A stretch of 12,208 bases of DNA from Deferribacteraceae bacterium (GCA_031285415.1 JAITWF010000139.1:1-12208); one strand, 5' to 3'. Counted from the stretch's first letter, positions 1-7,710 are shown. A program made the numbers and translations. The notes: generated from the sequence alone by a model not told the origin.

Positions 1-1500
1 GATCGGCAGGGTGCCGTTCAGTGCGTCGTCGTGGGAGAGCCAGAGGAGATTACGATCCCTGTGCTGTCACGATTTCGTGCGCTACCTAGCAGATTGAGGG
101 GTTTGCGATTTATCCGTACCGATATGGGAGGGGCTATCTCTCCGATAGATACAGATGATATAGTTGATCTTGCCCTCCTGCGCCTCGATTCATTAAGCGT
201 ACTAAAGGGGATGGATTCTAGCCTTGCGACCCTTCATACCGTTCACCTTATGCCTCCAGGCCCTGATTACGGCGAAAACCTAGTCCCTCACACCGTGCTA
301 GAGCATACCGATCCATATAGATCACCATTTAATTATAGAGAGTTTATCGAAGAGCTTGAAAATGAGATCAGTACCAAAACAAAGAGCCTATACGAAGCCG
401 ACAAGAATCACGCCGCAATCCTTGTGGGTGTATTCACCAAACGGCAGGGGGCTGGCGAGCATATGGCGGAGCTACAGGAGCTGACGCAGTCGGCAGGGCT
501 TGATATATTAGGGCTTGTTACTCAATTTCGAGATTCTGTCCACCCTCGCACAGTCGTTGGCCCTGGAAAGCTGCAAGAGATCGTCATCTCCGCACTCGTA
601 AAGGGTGCCGACACTATAATATTTGATAACAACCTAACCCCAGCGCAGGCTAAGGCGATCGTTGAAAGCACCGAGATAAACGTTATGGATCGCACCCAGC
701 TTATATTAGAGATCTTCGCCCAACGAGCGAAGAGCAGCGAGGGGAAGATTCGAGTAGAGCTTGCTCGCCTGAAATATTTTCTACCATATCTGACTGGCAG
801 GGACGACGCACTATCACGTATCACTGGCGGTATAGATGGCAAAGGGCCTGGCGAGACGAAGCTTGAGATCGACCGCAGACGAGTGTCGGAGCGGATCACA
901 ATGCTGTCGGATAAGTTAAAGAAGATCGAGCGCACCCGTGTGACACAACGAACGAAACGCCGCAGAAATGAGCTTCCTATAGTCTCCATCATCGGATACA
1001 CCAACGCTGGCAAGTCTACGCTACTAAATACATTAACTAAATCCGATGTATACGCCGATAATCGCATGTTTGCTACGCTTGATACATCATCTAAGCGTAT
1101 ACGATTCCCACAGGATAGAGATGTTATTATAACCGATACGGTAGGGTTTATACGAGATCTGCCAGCCGATTTAGCTGGCGCATTTAAGTCTACATTGGAG
1201 GAGTTAGACGACGCTGATCTGTTGATCCATCTAGTAGATGCGTCATCGTCGTACTCGGCACAGCAGATAAATTCTGTAGAAAAGATATTAAAAGAGATTG
1301 ACCTTACTGATAAAAGTAGGCTAATAGTATACAATAAGGTGGATCTTATAAGCGACGAGATGTTGTCGTTTTTAAGGGCGGAACAGCCGCAGGCGGTCTT
1401 TGTATCGGCACTCGATAGAAGCAGCCTGAACGTTATGCTGGAGACGCTTTACTATATATTATTCGAGTCTGGTAAATTGCGAGGGTTAGGTTATGAGTGA
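1..1500 (+). CDS. hflX: GTPase HflX, 5'-truncated by window edge
   Basis: HflX is a ribosome-associated GTPase that splits or rescues stalled ribosomes. Numbering from the GTG at 31, the HflX N-terminal domain spans about 120-315 and contains the family signature GPGETKLE (272-279). The G domain follows: G1 GYTNAGKST (322-330), switch ATLDTS (348-353), G3 DTVGF (369-373), G4 NKVD (435-438) and G5 SAL (459-461). The frame is open to base 1, and the upstream codons read like the extended N-terminus found in some HflX proteins, so the GTG at 31 is probably internal and the real start lies outside the window. Canonical HflX has GGGIGTRGPGE before the signature; here it reads TGGIDGKGPGE. The stop overlaps the next gene by 8 nt, which suggests translational coupling. 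The family call is certain; only the start is missing. Confidence 0.96.
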   Translation, partial: DRQGAVQCVVVGEPEEITIPVLSRFRALPSRLRGLRFIRTDMGGAISPIDTDDIVDLALLRLDSLSVLKGMDSSLATLHTVHLMPPGPDYGENLVPHTVLEHTDPYRSPFNYREFIEELENEISTKTKSLYEADKNHAAILVGVFTKRQGAGEHMAELQELTQSAGLDILGLVTQFRDSVHPRTVVGPGKLQEIVISALVKGADTIIFDNNLTPAQAKAIVESTEINVMDRTQLILEIFAQRAKSSEGKIRVELARLKYFLPYLTGRDDALSRITGGIDGKGPGETKLEIDRRRVSERITMLSDKLKKIERTRVTQRTKRRRNELPIVSIIGYTNAGKSTLLNTLTKSDVYADNRMFATLDTSSKRIRFPQDRDVIITDTVGFIRDLPADLAGAFKSTLEELDDADLLIHLVDASSSYSAQQINSVEKILKEIDLTDKSRLIVYNKVDLISDEMLSFLRAEQPQAVFVSALDRSSLNVMLETLYYILFESGKLRGLGYE

Positions 1501-1852
1501 AATGATGAAGCCATCTGATACAATAGTGATGAGGGGAAACTGCTACTCTTACGGAGATTTTGCGGAGCTATACGAGCTTTATGCTTCGGAGAGCGACTTT
1601 CGTGCTTTCTTCGTGGACGCCTCTATGTATGAGGAGCATGCAGTATACTTTCAGAGCAAAGAGAGCAAATTTGTCGCCCTTGAGATTATAGATGAGAGGA
1701 TAGATGGCGATACCGCCGAGGTGAACTTTATCGAAGAGTTTGAAGATCTTACCACCACGCCCTCGCACCCTGTGAAATATACCACTAAATGCACGTTGGT
1801 ATTGGAAGATGAGGTGTGGAAGATATTGAGTGAGGAGAGGGAGGAGAGGTGA
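1493..1852 (+). CDS. hypothetical protein, 119 aa, acidic
   Basis: I do not recognise this small protein. It is acidic and rich in Glu, Asp, Tyr and Phe, with no signal peptide or membrane segment, so it is probably cytosolic. The alternating hydrophobic pattern in its second half (near VALEIIDERIDG and TKCTLVLEDEVWKIL) resembles the beta strands of small NTF2-like or YchJ-like folds, but this is only an impression of fold and not a family assignment. Its ATG overlaps the hflX stop by 8 nt and its TGA overlaps the GTG of the endonuclease gene, so all three genes could be read from one transcript. Its composition is nearer to hflX than to the AT-rich cassette that follows, so it looks like a resident gene. 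The purine-rich 3' end (1831-1849) also serves as ribosome-binding sequence for the next gene. Confidence 0.75.
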   Translation: MSEMMKPSDTIVMRGNCYSYGDFAELYELYASESDFRAFFVDASMYEEHAVYFQSKESKFVALEIIDERIDGDTAEVNFIEEFEDLTTTPSHPVKYTTKCTLVLEDEVWKILSEEREER

Positions 1853-2538
1853 AGCTTAATTGGATTTCAGATGAGAATTTATATGCGATATGTAAGGAGA
1901 TTGTTGATAAAACAATATCAACAAAGTCGGTTAGTGTGAATTTCGATAATATTGTTGATCCATTTTCGGCTTTGTTCGATGTTGCAATAAATAATTTAAC
2001 CTACGATGAGTGGCTGAAAAGTGAAGGTATTAGGCAAAGGCAAAAGACGTTGCAAAATATGATTGGTAACTTTCACCAATCTGTGATTGGTAAGGTAGCT
2101 GGTTGGAAAAATTTGGGTACTGGTTCCGTTATTGACCTTTATAATGCGGATAAAAAGGTTATAGCTGAGCTTAAAAACAAATACAATACAACTAAAGGTA
2201 ATCATAAGGTTGCAATATATGATGATCTTAAAAATAGACTTTCAAGAACAGAGTATGCAGGATTTACAGGCTATTACGTTGCAATTCTTATGAAGAAACC
2301 ATGTAATGCACCCTTTACACCATCTGATAATAAATCAAATATGCGTCGCCCTGTAAACGAACGAATTAGAGAAATTGATGGAACACAATTCTATGCTTTA
2401 GCAACTGGGAGCGAGACAGCATTAAAAGATTTATATAGGTATTTACCTAAAGTGTTAGCTGATCTTACTGGAACATCTTGCGATAAGATAGAAAAAGATC
2501 AGTGGTTTAAAGAGCTTTTTAATAAAGCTGTTAAATAA
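1849..2538 (+). CDS. Eco47II-family type II restriction endonuclease
   Basis: This 229-aa protein resembles the Eco47II restriction endonuclease family, whose founder recognises GGNCC. The N-terminus (ISDENLYAICKEIVDK) fits the family's opening helix and supports the GTG start at 1849. A plausible PD-(D/E)XK centre is D96 followed by E107-L-K109 in AELKNKYN, with a family-like region after it (GYYVAILMKK, 141-150, and VNERIREIDGTQFYALATG, 169-187). The GTG shares bases with the TGA of the preceding gene and is preceded by a long AGGAG-rich purine run. The coding sequence is clearly AT-rich: two sampled 60-base lines gave 27% and 33% GC, against about 55% in a sampled line of mtnA. The partner methyltransferase lies 58 nt downstream on the same strand. 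The family call is good; the actual recognition sequence in this host is inferred from the family and may differ. Confidence 0.85.
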   Translation: MKLNWISDENLYAICKEIVDKTISTKSVSVNFDNIVDPFSALFDVAINNLTYDEWLKSEGIRQRQKTLQNMIGNFHQSVIGKVAGWKNLGTGSVIDLYNADKKVIAELKNKYNTTKGNHKVAIYDDLKNRLSRTEYAGFTGYYVAILMKKPCNAPFTPSDNKSNMRRPVNERIREIDGTQFYALATGSETALKDLYRYLPKVLADLTGTSCDKIEKDQWFKELFNKAVK

Positions 2539-2562
2539 CCCTTGCATTATGCATGGGTTATT
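2534..2562. promoter_or_regulatory. 29-bp dyad, candidate operator of the methyltransferase gene
   Basis: This is an imperfect palindrome with arms AATAACCC (2534-2541) and GGGTTATT (2555-2562). Its inner halves TGCA and TGCA also mirror each other around base 2548; only the 2542/2554 pair is mismatched. It covers the endonuclease stop codon and the candidate -35 element of the methyltransferase gene. The downstream gene encodes its own helix-turn-helix domain, so an autoregulatory operator is a natural reading. No T-tract follows, so a rho-independent terminator is less likely but not excluded. Confidence 0.55.
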
Positions 2563-2570
2563 GATATTCT
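2542..2570 (+). promoter_or_regulatory. candidate sigma-70 promoter for the methyltransferase gene
   Basis: The -35 candidate is TTGCAT (2542-2547), followed by a 17-bp spacer and the -10 candidate TATTCT (2565-2570). Each matches the consensus at 4 of 6 positions. Transcription would begin near 2577, leaving a short leader with the site GAGGAAGGA (2588-2596) in front of the ATG at 2597. The -35 box sits inside the 29-bp dyad, so a protein bound there would block polymerase. Confidence 0.4.
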
Positions 2571-2596
2571 TCGCTTAGTAAAACAACGAGGAAGGA

Positions 2597-3811
2597 ATGA
2601 AATTAACAGCATTAAACGCAAGCGAACTTCTTGGCATCTCTGCCGATACAATACGTCGTTGGGATAAAAAAGGCTTAATAAAATCAACTCGCAACGAGCA
2701 AAATTATCGATTTTTTGATATTGAAGAGATTAAACGCCTCCAAAATAAGCTACACGGAACAAGTCTGAATAATTTCAAAATATTGAAGAGTTCTCAAAGA
2801 TCGCAATATAATGTGATAGAGCTTTTTGCTGGCGCTGGTGGCACTGCGCTTGGTTTTGAAAATGCAGGCTTAACTCATGCTTTACTAAATGAATTTGATA
2901 AAGATTGTGTAGAAACACTTAAAGGAAATTTAAAAGGTGTAAACCTTATTGCTGGTGATATTCGTAATATAGACTTTTCAGATTATAAAGACAAAATTGA
3001 TATTGTTCAGGCAGGTTTCCCTTGCCAGGCATTTAGCTATGCAGGGAAGGGGCTAGGCTTTGAAGAGGCTCGTGGAACTCTTTTTTTTGAATTTGCTCGC
3101 TGTATCAAAGAAACAAACCCTAAAATTGCAGTAGGAGAAAATGTTCGTGGATTATTGAACCATGATAATGGGAAAACTCTGCAAACAATGGTAAATATTA
3201 TTCAAGAACTCGGGTATAAGGTTAAATATAAGGTTTTACGCTCTCAATATCTTGACGTACCACAGAAGCGTGAGCGTTTAATTATACTTGCCATCAGGAA
3301 TAATCTAGATATCCCATTTGTGTTTCCTAAGGAAAAGGATTATACCGTGTCGCTTCGTGAGGTTTTAATTGATTGCCCACCATCTGATGGGCAGAAGTAT
3401 CCTAAGAAAAAATACGATATTCTTAAACTGGTACCAGAGGGGGGGTATTGGAGAGATCTGCCTATTAATCTGCAAAAAGAATATATGGCGGGTAGTTTTC
3501 ACCTAAGTGGTGGGAAGACTGGAATGGCACGCCGCCTTTCTTGGGACGAGCCTAGCCTAACTCTCACTTGCGCACCTGCACAGAAACAAACTGAACGTTG
3601 TCATCCTTCAGAAACAAGACCACTTAACATTCGAGAGTACGCACGTATACAGACATTTCCTGATGATTGGAACTTTTCTGGTTCCTTGTCTTCACAGTAT
3701 AAGCAGATAGGCAATGCTGTTCCTGTGAATCTTGCTTACCATATTGGTTGCTGTCTTATCGCTATGCTTGATAATAAAATCGATGATGATACAATGCTGG
3801 TAGAAAATTAG
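2597..3811 (+). CDS. DNA (cytosine-5) methyltransferase with N-terminal MerR-like HTH
   Basis: This 404-aa enzyme transfers a methyl group from S-adenosylmethionine to C5 of cytosine, and presumably protects the host from the neighbouring endonuclease. Residues 1-52 form a MerR/excisionase-type winged HTH (ALNASELLGISADTIRRWDK, then NYRFFDIEEIKRL). The catalytic domain has the motifs in canonical order: motif I FAGAGG (77-82), motif IV GFPCQ with catalytic C143, motif VI ENVRG (181-185), motif VIII QKRERL (223-228), a target-recognition region about 240-340, motif IX (about 341-358) and motif X QIGNAVP (370-376). The site GAGGAAGGA supports the ATG at 2597. The gene is AT-rich like the endonuclease gene. 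The HTH probably lets the enzyme repress its own or the cassette's expression, as documented for other C5 methyltransferases such as M.SsoII; that role is inferred here. The stop abuts the stop of the convergent aldolase gene with no base between. Confidence 0.95.
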   Translation: MKLTALNASELLGISADTIRRWDKKGLIKSTRNEQNYRFFDIEEIKRLQNKLHGTSLNNFKILKSSQRSQYNVIELFAGAGGTALGFENAGLTHALLNEFDKDCVETLKGNLKGVNLIAGDIRNIDFSDYKDKIDIVQAGFPCQAFSYAGKGLGFEEARGTLFFEFARCIKETNPKIAVGENVRGLLNHDNGKTLQTMVNIIQELGYKVKYKVLRSQYLDVPQKRERLIILAIRNNLDIPFVFPKEKDYTVSLREVLIDCPPSDGQKYPKKKYDILKLVPEGGYWRDLPINLQKEYMAGSFHLSGGKTGMARRLSWDEPSLTLTCAPAQKQTERCHPSETRPLNIREYARIQTFPDDWNFSGSLSSQYKQIGNAVPVNLAYHIGCCLIAMLDNKIDDDTMLVEN

Positions 3812-4399
3812 TTATAATAGTCTGACAAATATCTCCTTTGCCCCCAGCTGTTCCGTAATAAAGGTAGTCTTCGCTGCCGACTCCACGCTCTCCATCAGGA
3901 AGTATGCGTCTTGCAGAGTTTTCGCCCATGTGAGTGCGCCATGATTAGCCAGTAGCACCGCCTTACACCCCTTTAGAAATGGTGCAATGCTATCAGGCAC
4001 CTCCTCGGTAGAGGGGGTTGCGTACGGTGCCACGTAGATCTCCCCTAATGTGATAATATTTTCCGTAAGGTAGAACTTATCTAGCGCCTTGCCAGCGGCG
4101 GCAAAGGCTGTGGCGTAGGTCGGGTGCGCATGCACTACCGCCTGCACGTCGGCACGCTCCCTATACACACGCAGGTGCATCTTTAGCTCCGATGATGGCT
4201 TCTTATTATCTATCGGAGTGCCGTTTATATCAACGCATACAAGCATATCTGGCGTTAAAAATCCTTTGCATACGCCTGTTGGGGTCGTCCAGATCTCGTT
4301 ATCACTTACTCGTACAGAGATATTTCCCTCGTAGCCGCAGATAAGCTCTTTGGCGTACATTCTGCGCCCGATCTCGCAGATCTCCTCTTTAATGTCCAT
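3812..4399 (-). CDS. class II (FucA-like) aldolase, probable Ald2 of the DHAP shunt
   Basis: This is a zinc-dependent class II aldolase of 195 aa, close in layout to E. coli L-fuculose-1-phosphate aldolase. The expected residues are present with a constant shift of two: catalytic E71 in SSELKMH and zinc ligands H90, H92 (VVHAHP) and H153 (ANHGA). The phosphate-binding GNIS lies at 25-28. It overlaps the end of mtnA by 11 nt. A MtnA isomerase plus a FucA-like aldolase is the arrangement of the dihydroxyacetone-phosphate shunt, in which 5-methylthioribulose-1-P or 5-deoxyribulose-1-P is cleaved to DHAP and an aldehyde. The alternative is MtnB dehydratase, which shares the fold; the close FucA match makes aldolase more likely. 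The substrate is inferred from context. Its 3' end directly abuts the inserted methyltransferase gene, yet the protein ends look intact. Confidence 0.88.
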   Translation of the reverse strand: MDIKEEICEIGRRMYAKELICGYEGNISVRVSDNEIWTTPTGVCKGFLTPDMLVCVDINGTPIDNKKPSSELKMHLRVYRERADVQAVVHAHPTYATAFAAAGKALDKFYLTENIITLGEIYVAPYATPSTEEVPDSIAPFLKGCKAVLLANHGALTWAKTLQDAYFLMESVESAAKTTFITEQLGAKEIFVRLL

Positions 4400-5429
4400 G
4401 ATAAAAATTTGTCCTCAAATTTTGGCTATACGGTGCGGTGATGATCCCCTTTTCGGTAATGAAGCCTGTAATAAGTGCAGCAGGAGTCACGTCGAACGCT
4501 GGATTATACGCCTGCACCTCTCGCTCTGCCGAAAAGGTGCCGTTGAATGATCGCACCTCATCTGGATCTCTCATCTCGATCGCTATATAATCCGCCGTTG
4601 GGGCTGAAAAGTCGATCGTAGACGATGGACATGCCACATAGAATGGGATCTTGAAGTATGAGGCTAAGATTGCAACGCCTAATGTGCCGATCTTGTTGGC
4701 GGTATCGCCATTTGCAGCAACTCTATCACAGCCGACTATTACGAGGTCAACGCCGCCTCTACTCATAAGATCCGCCGCCATATTATCGCAGAGGAGTGTA
4801 ACGTCTATCCCAGCGTTACGAAGCTCAAACGCCGTGAGCCTTGCCCCCTGTAGGAGCGGTCGAGTCTCGTCGGCATATACCTTAAACTTTAATCCGTTAT
4901 TATGCGCAACGTATAGTGGCGCAAGGGCGGTACCGAGCCCTGTAGTAGCGAGTGCGCCAGCGTTGCAGTGGGTGAGGATCGAAGTACCATCTTTGATAAG
5001 AGCCGCTCCTGCGTCGCCGATCCGCTGGCAGAGGTCGATATCCTCCTGATGGATTCGTGTCGCCTCCGCTACTAGATCGTCGTACAGTGCGCTAGAGCTA
5101 GTTGCCTGGCTACTTTGCATACGTTGCACCATCAGATCGATCGAGCGCATAAGGTTCACCGCTGTTGGGCGAGCGGCTCTCAAGATCTCCGCCTGTTTCG
5201 TAAAGATCTCTTTGAATTCGGTTAGTGGTAGGTGAGTCAAGGCTTTTAACCCTGTAAGACAGCCGTACGCCGCCGCCACGCCGATAGCTGGCGCACCACG
5301 CACCTTGAGCTGATAGATAGTCTCTCTCATCTGCTCAATGTTGGTCTGTTTAACGTACTCCACTTTGTGTGGGAGCAGTGTCTGATCTAAGATTGTAAGG
5401 TGGTCATCTTGCCAATTTAATGTATTCAT
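4389..5429 (-). CDS. mtnA: S-methyl-5-thioribose-1-phosphate isomerase
   Basis: MtnA converts the aldose 5-methylthioribose-1-phosphate (or 5-deoxyribose-1-phosphate) to the ketose in methionine salvage. It is an eIF2B-alpha-fold protein of 346 aa, the usual length. Visible hallmarks are VRGAPAIGVAAAYG (43-56), HCNAG with catalytic C155 (154-158), ADETRP (186-191) and GCDRVAANGDTANKIG (233-248) with the catalytic D235. It follows pstB after 12 nt and overlaps the aldolase gene by 11 nt, so it is probably cotranscribed with both. No good Shine-Dalgarno site precedes its ATG (the leader reads AAAAAATAGCT), which may lower translation. No mtnP, mtnK or methylthioadenosine nucleosidase gene is in the window, so the upstream salvage step must be encoded elsewhere. 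Confidence 0.96.
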   Translation of the reverse strand: MNTLNWQDDHLTILDQTLLPHKVEYVKQTNIEQMRETIYQLKVRGAPAIGVAAAYGCLTGLKALTHLPLTEFKEIFTKQAEILRAARPTAVNLMRSIDLMVQRMQSSQATSSSALYDDLVAEATRIHQEDIDLCQRIGDAGAALIKDGTSILTHCNAGALATTGLGTALAPLYVAHNNGLKFKVYADETRPLLQGARLTAFELRNAGIDVTLLCDNMAADLMSRGGVDLVIVGCDRVAANGDTANKIGTLGVAILASYFKIPFYVACPSSTIDFSAPTADYIAIEMRDPDEVRSFNGTFSAEREVQAYNPAFDVTPAALITGFITEKGIITAPYSQNLRTNFYHGH

Positions 5430-5441
5430 AGCTATTTTTTA

Positions 5442-6110
5442 TCATATTTCGGACAGCTTATCAATATTTATGAACTCCTGCCCCATCTTCTGCGCCTGCG
5501 TGGGGTTATGCGTCACCATAACGATAGTTATTGTGCGGCTAAGCTCCAATATATAATCCTCCACCACAGTTGCCGCATTGACATCGAGGGAGGAGGTCGG
5601 TTCGTCTAATAATAATATCTTCGGCTCCAGTGCAAGCGCTCTTGCGATACAGAGCCGCTGTTTCTGCCCACCAGAGAGCGATTCCGCAGGTTCATTAAGG
5701 CGAGACTTCACATCATCCCACAGTCCCACTAGTGTTAGCTTCTTACGTGCTATCTCTCTAGCCCTTTTTATATCAACATTCATGCCGTGCCGTAGAGGTA
5801 GCGTAAAATTCTTCTCTATGCTGAAAGGAAGCACGTTAGGGTCCTGAAAGACCATCCCTGCCTTGCACCTTAGCTCCTCCAATGGGTAGCTATATATAGA
5901 TCGGTCAAAGATCGTAATCTCGCCAGATGTCTTGCAAGAGTCAAAACACTCATTTAGCCGATTGATCGACCGCAGTAGTGTAGTTTTGCCGCTACCCGAC
6001 GCCCCCATGATGACGGTGATCCCCTCCGCCTTTATATTAAGCTCTCCTATTGAGAGCACTCTGTTATCGCCAAAAGAGACCGATAGATCCTTGATAGTTA
6101 CCGCATTCAT
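5442..6110 (-). CDS. pstB: phosphate ABC transporter ATP-binding protein
   Basis: PstB is the cytoplasmic ATPase that drives phosphate import. The ABC features are complete: Walker A GASGSGKT (36-43), Q-loop Q89 in VFQD, signature LSGGQKQR (145-152), Walker B ILLLDE (165-170) with catalytic E170, and switch H201. LRSINRLNE after Walker A is typical of the PstB subfamily. At 222 aa it is shorter than most PstB proteins (about 250), with an abbreviated C-terminus but no missing catalytic part. The ATG overlaps the pstA stop by 4 nt (ATGA), so the two are translationally coupled. The neighbours pstA, pstC and pstS fix the substrate assignment. Confidence 0.93.
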   Translation of the reverse strand: MNAVTIKDLSVSFGDNRVLSIGELNIKAEGITVIMGASGSGKTTLLRSINRLNECFDSCKTSGEITIFDRSIYSYPLEELRCKAGMVFQDPNVLPFSIEKNFTLPLRHGMNVDIKRAREIARKKLTLVGLWDDVKSRLNEPAESLSGGQKQRLCIARALALEPKILLLDEPTSSLDVNAATVVEDYILELSRTITIVMVTHNPTQAQKMGQEFINIDKLSEI

Positions 6111-6889
6111 CTACGTTTTCCACCTTTCATAAGAGTTCCTGCAACTATCAGCATAGGGGTGATAATTAGTAGGAGTAGCGATGCCGCAAAGACCTGTGCA
6201 AGTTGGTTTTCATCCTGATAGTTTGCACTGGTGTAGTATATAAAGAAGGGCAGAGCCTCAAATTTATCGAGTATCCCCACCCCAAGCCCTGTAGTGGCAA
6301 CAGCTCCCGTCATTATGATAACGGCGGTATCCTCGGCACACCTGCCAGCTGCCAGTAGCACTCCGCTTATGATCCCCTCGCTCGCCTGTGGTACTATAAT
6401 CTTAAAGATCGTCACCTGCTTAGGTAGCCCCACCGCTGCAGCCGATAGCCTAATATCGTTACCGACCCCCCTCAACGCCGTATATGTATTGAGGGCTAGA
6501 GCTGGAAGCACTAGCACCGCAAGGCAGAACGCCGATAACAGTAGAGAGGTGTTTGCAGGGAATAAAAATTTGCGGATAAAGAGGATCATAATAAAGCCGA
6601 AAAGCCCAACTATTATCGATGGAAGCCCTGCGAGCGATTCAAATAGCGTAACAAGCCCACGTTCTGTGCGCCTATTAGCGTACTCGGACATATATACCCC
6701 TAGCGAAAGCCCCATCGGAGCGGCGATCAGGCAGGAGAGCAGCAGTAGGCGTAGCGTCCCCATAAGTGGAGCTTTAAGTATCGATATCGATGGTAGTGCA
6801 GGGAGGGCGTTTATCACTATAAATAGTAGTAGTCCCAGCACAACCGCCGTTACCGCAATACTTATTATCATGCCGTAGTATCGTATCAT
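6107..6889 (-). CDS. pstA: phosphate ABC transporter permease PstA
   Basis: This is one of the two inner-membrane permease subunits of the phosphate importer. It is 260 aa with about six hydrophobic segments. The permease domain begins near PLMGTLRLLLLS (41-52), and the cytoplasmic coupling (EAA-type) loop lies about 148-170 (AVGLPKQVTIFKIIVPQA), contacting PstB. The usual GRxxGETAP stretch after that loop reads AGRCAEDTAV (181-190) here, so the Gly-Glu pair is replaced by Ala-Glu-Asp. The ATG overlaps the pstC stop by 4 nt and the stop overlaps the pstB start by 4 nt. Confidence 0.92.
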   Translation of the reverse strand: MIRYYGMIISIAVTAVVLGLLLFIVINALPALPSISILKAPLMGTLRLLLLSCLIAAPMGLSLGVYMSEYANRRTERGLVTLFESLAGLPSIIVGLFGFIMILFIRKFLFPANTSLLLSAFCLAVLVLPALALNTYTALRGVGNDIRLSAAAVGLPKQVTIFKIIVPQASEGIISGVLLAAGRCAEDTAVIIMTGAVATTGLGVGILDKFEALPFFIYYTSANYQDENQLAQVFAASLLLLIITPMLIVAGTLMKGGKRR

Positions 6890-7710
6890 TCGCCCCTCAA
6901 CCGTTTCGCCAATAAACTCACCGCAAGAGCGGCGCTGAATAGCAAAAATCCTGCAAGAAACATCGTAAACTCTATCTGTGGTGTGATCTCTGAGGCGGTC
7001 AGTAGGCTTATATGCGCCGATAGCGTCCTCATTGTGGAGAATAATCCATCGGGCATGACAGGGGTGTTCCCCGAGATCATTAGAGCGATAATCGTGTCCC
7101 CTAACGCCCTACTAAACGATAGCAGAACGCCAGTCAGTAGCCATTTACGCTTTATGTAGAGGGCGATATGTAGGAGTGTTTTCTCTCGATTTAGCCCGAG
7201 CGACTCCGCCGTCAGACGTAGCGTTTCTGGTTTATTGAGTAGCGGATAGAGGGCAGAATCAGCGATTATCGTCATTGTTGGTAGTATTAATATCGATAGC
7301 ACAGCGGCGACCGATAGGATATTATAGCCGCTACCCACGAATAGTGTGCGGCAGATCGGCACCAGTATAAATAATCCGCAGAAGCTGTATACAACTGTGG
7401 GGATCCCTGTCATAAACCGCAAGATCCAGCGCATGAAGGAGCAGTTTGATGCCCATATCGAGATTATTATTCCGAACGATAGTGGGATTGCGATAATTGT
7501 CGCCAGCACTGCGGCGGAGAGGGTGCCGAAGATCATAGGGATAACGCCGTACTCCCCCTGTGGTGGATTCCATGAGAGGGAAAATGCGGATAGTACGCCA
7601 CCTAGATCGATCCGTGCGGCAGAGTAAAGAAGCCCACCCACTATGGCTATAGATAGGCAGGCAACGCTCAATACCCCTAATATAGAGAAGAGGTAGATTA
7701 CTCGTTTCAC
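6886..7710 (-). CDS. pstC: phosphate ABC transporter permease PstC
   Basis: This is the second inner-membrane permease subunit of the phosphate importer, 274 aa. After an N-terminal membrane helix (about 5-30), the characteristic SWNPPQGEYGVIPMIFGTL (46-64) leads into the permease domain. GIPTVVYSFCGLF (102-114), the coupling loop AESLGLNREKTLLHIALY (168-185) and SRALGDT (200-206) are all PstC features. It overlaps pstS upstream and pstA downstream by 4 nt each, giving a tightly coupled stoichiometric set. Confidence 0.93.
   Translation of the reverse strand: MKRVIYLFSILGVLSVACLSIAIVGGLLYSAARIDLGGVLSAFSLSWNPPQGEYGVIPMIFGTLSAAVLATIIAIPLSFGIIISIWASNCSFMRWILRFMTGIPTVVYSFCGLFILVPICRTLFVGSGYNILSVAAVLSILILPTMTIIADSALYPLLNKPETLRLTAESLGLNREKTLLHIALYIKRKWLLTGVLLSFSRALGDTIIALMISGNTPVMPDGLFSTMRTLSAHISLLTASEITPQIEFTMFLAGFLLFSAALAVSLLAKRLRGE

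Noticed and set aside
522..1334. A 270-codon open frame antisense to hflX
   Set aside because: It mirrors a highly conserved GTPase gene, has a low-complexity Ser/Arg-rich product, and has no recognisable motif; it is a shadow frame.
2534..2562. The dyad after the endonuclease gene as a terminator
   Set aside because: No T-tract follows and a plausible -35/-10 pair overlaps it; kept as a candidate operator, though a weak terminator role is not fully excluded.
7331..7573. An 80-codon minus-strand frame inside pstC
   Set aside because: It lies within a well-supported permease gene in another frame and its product has no recognisable features.
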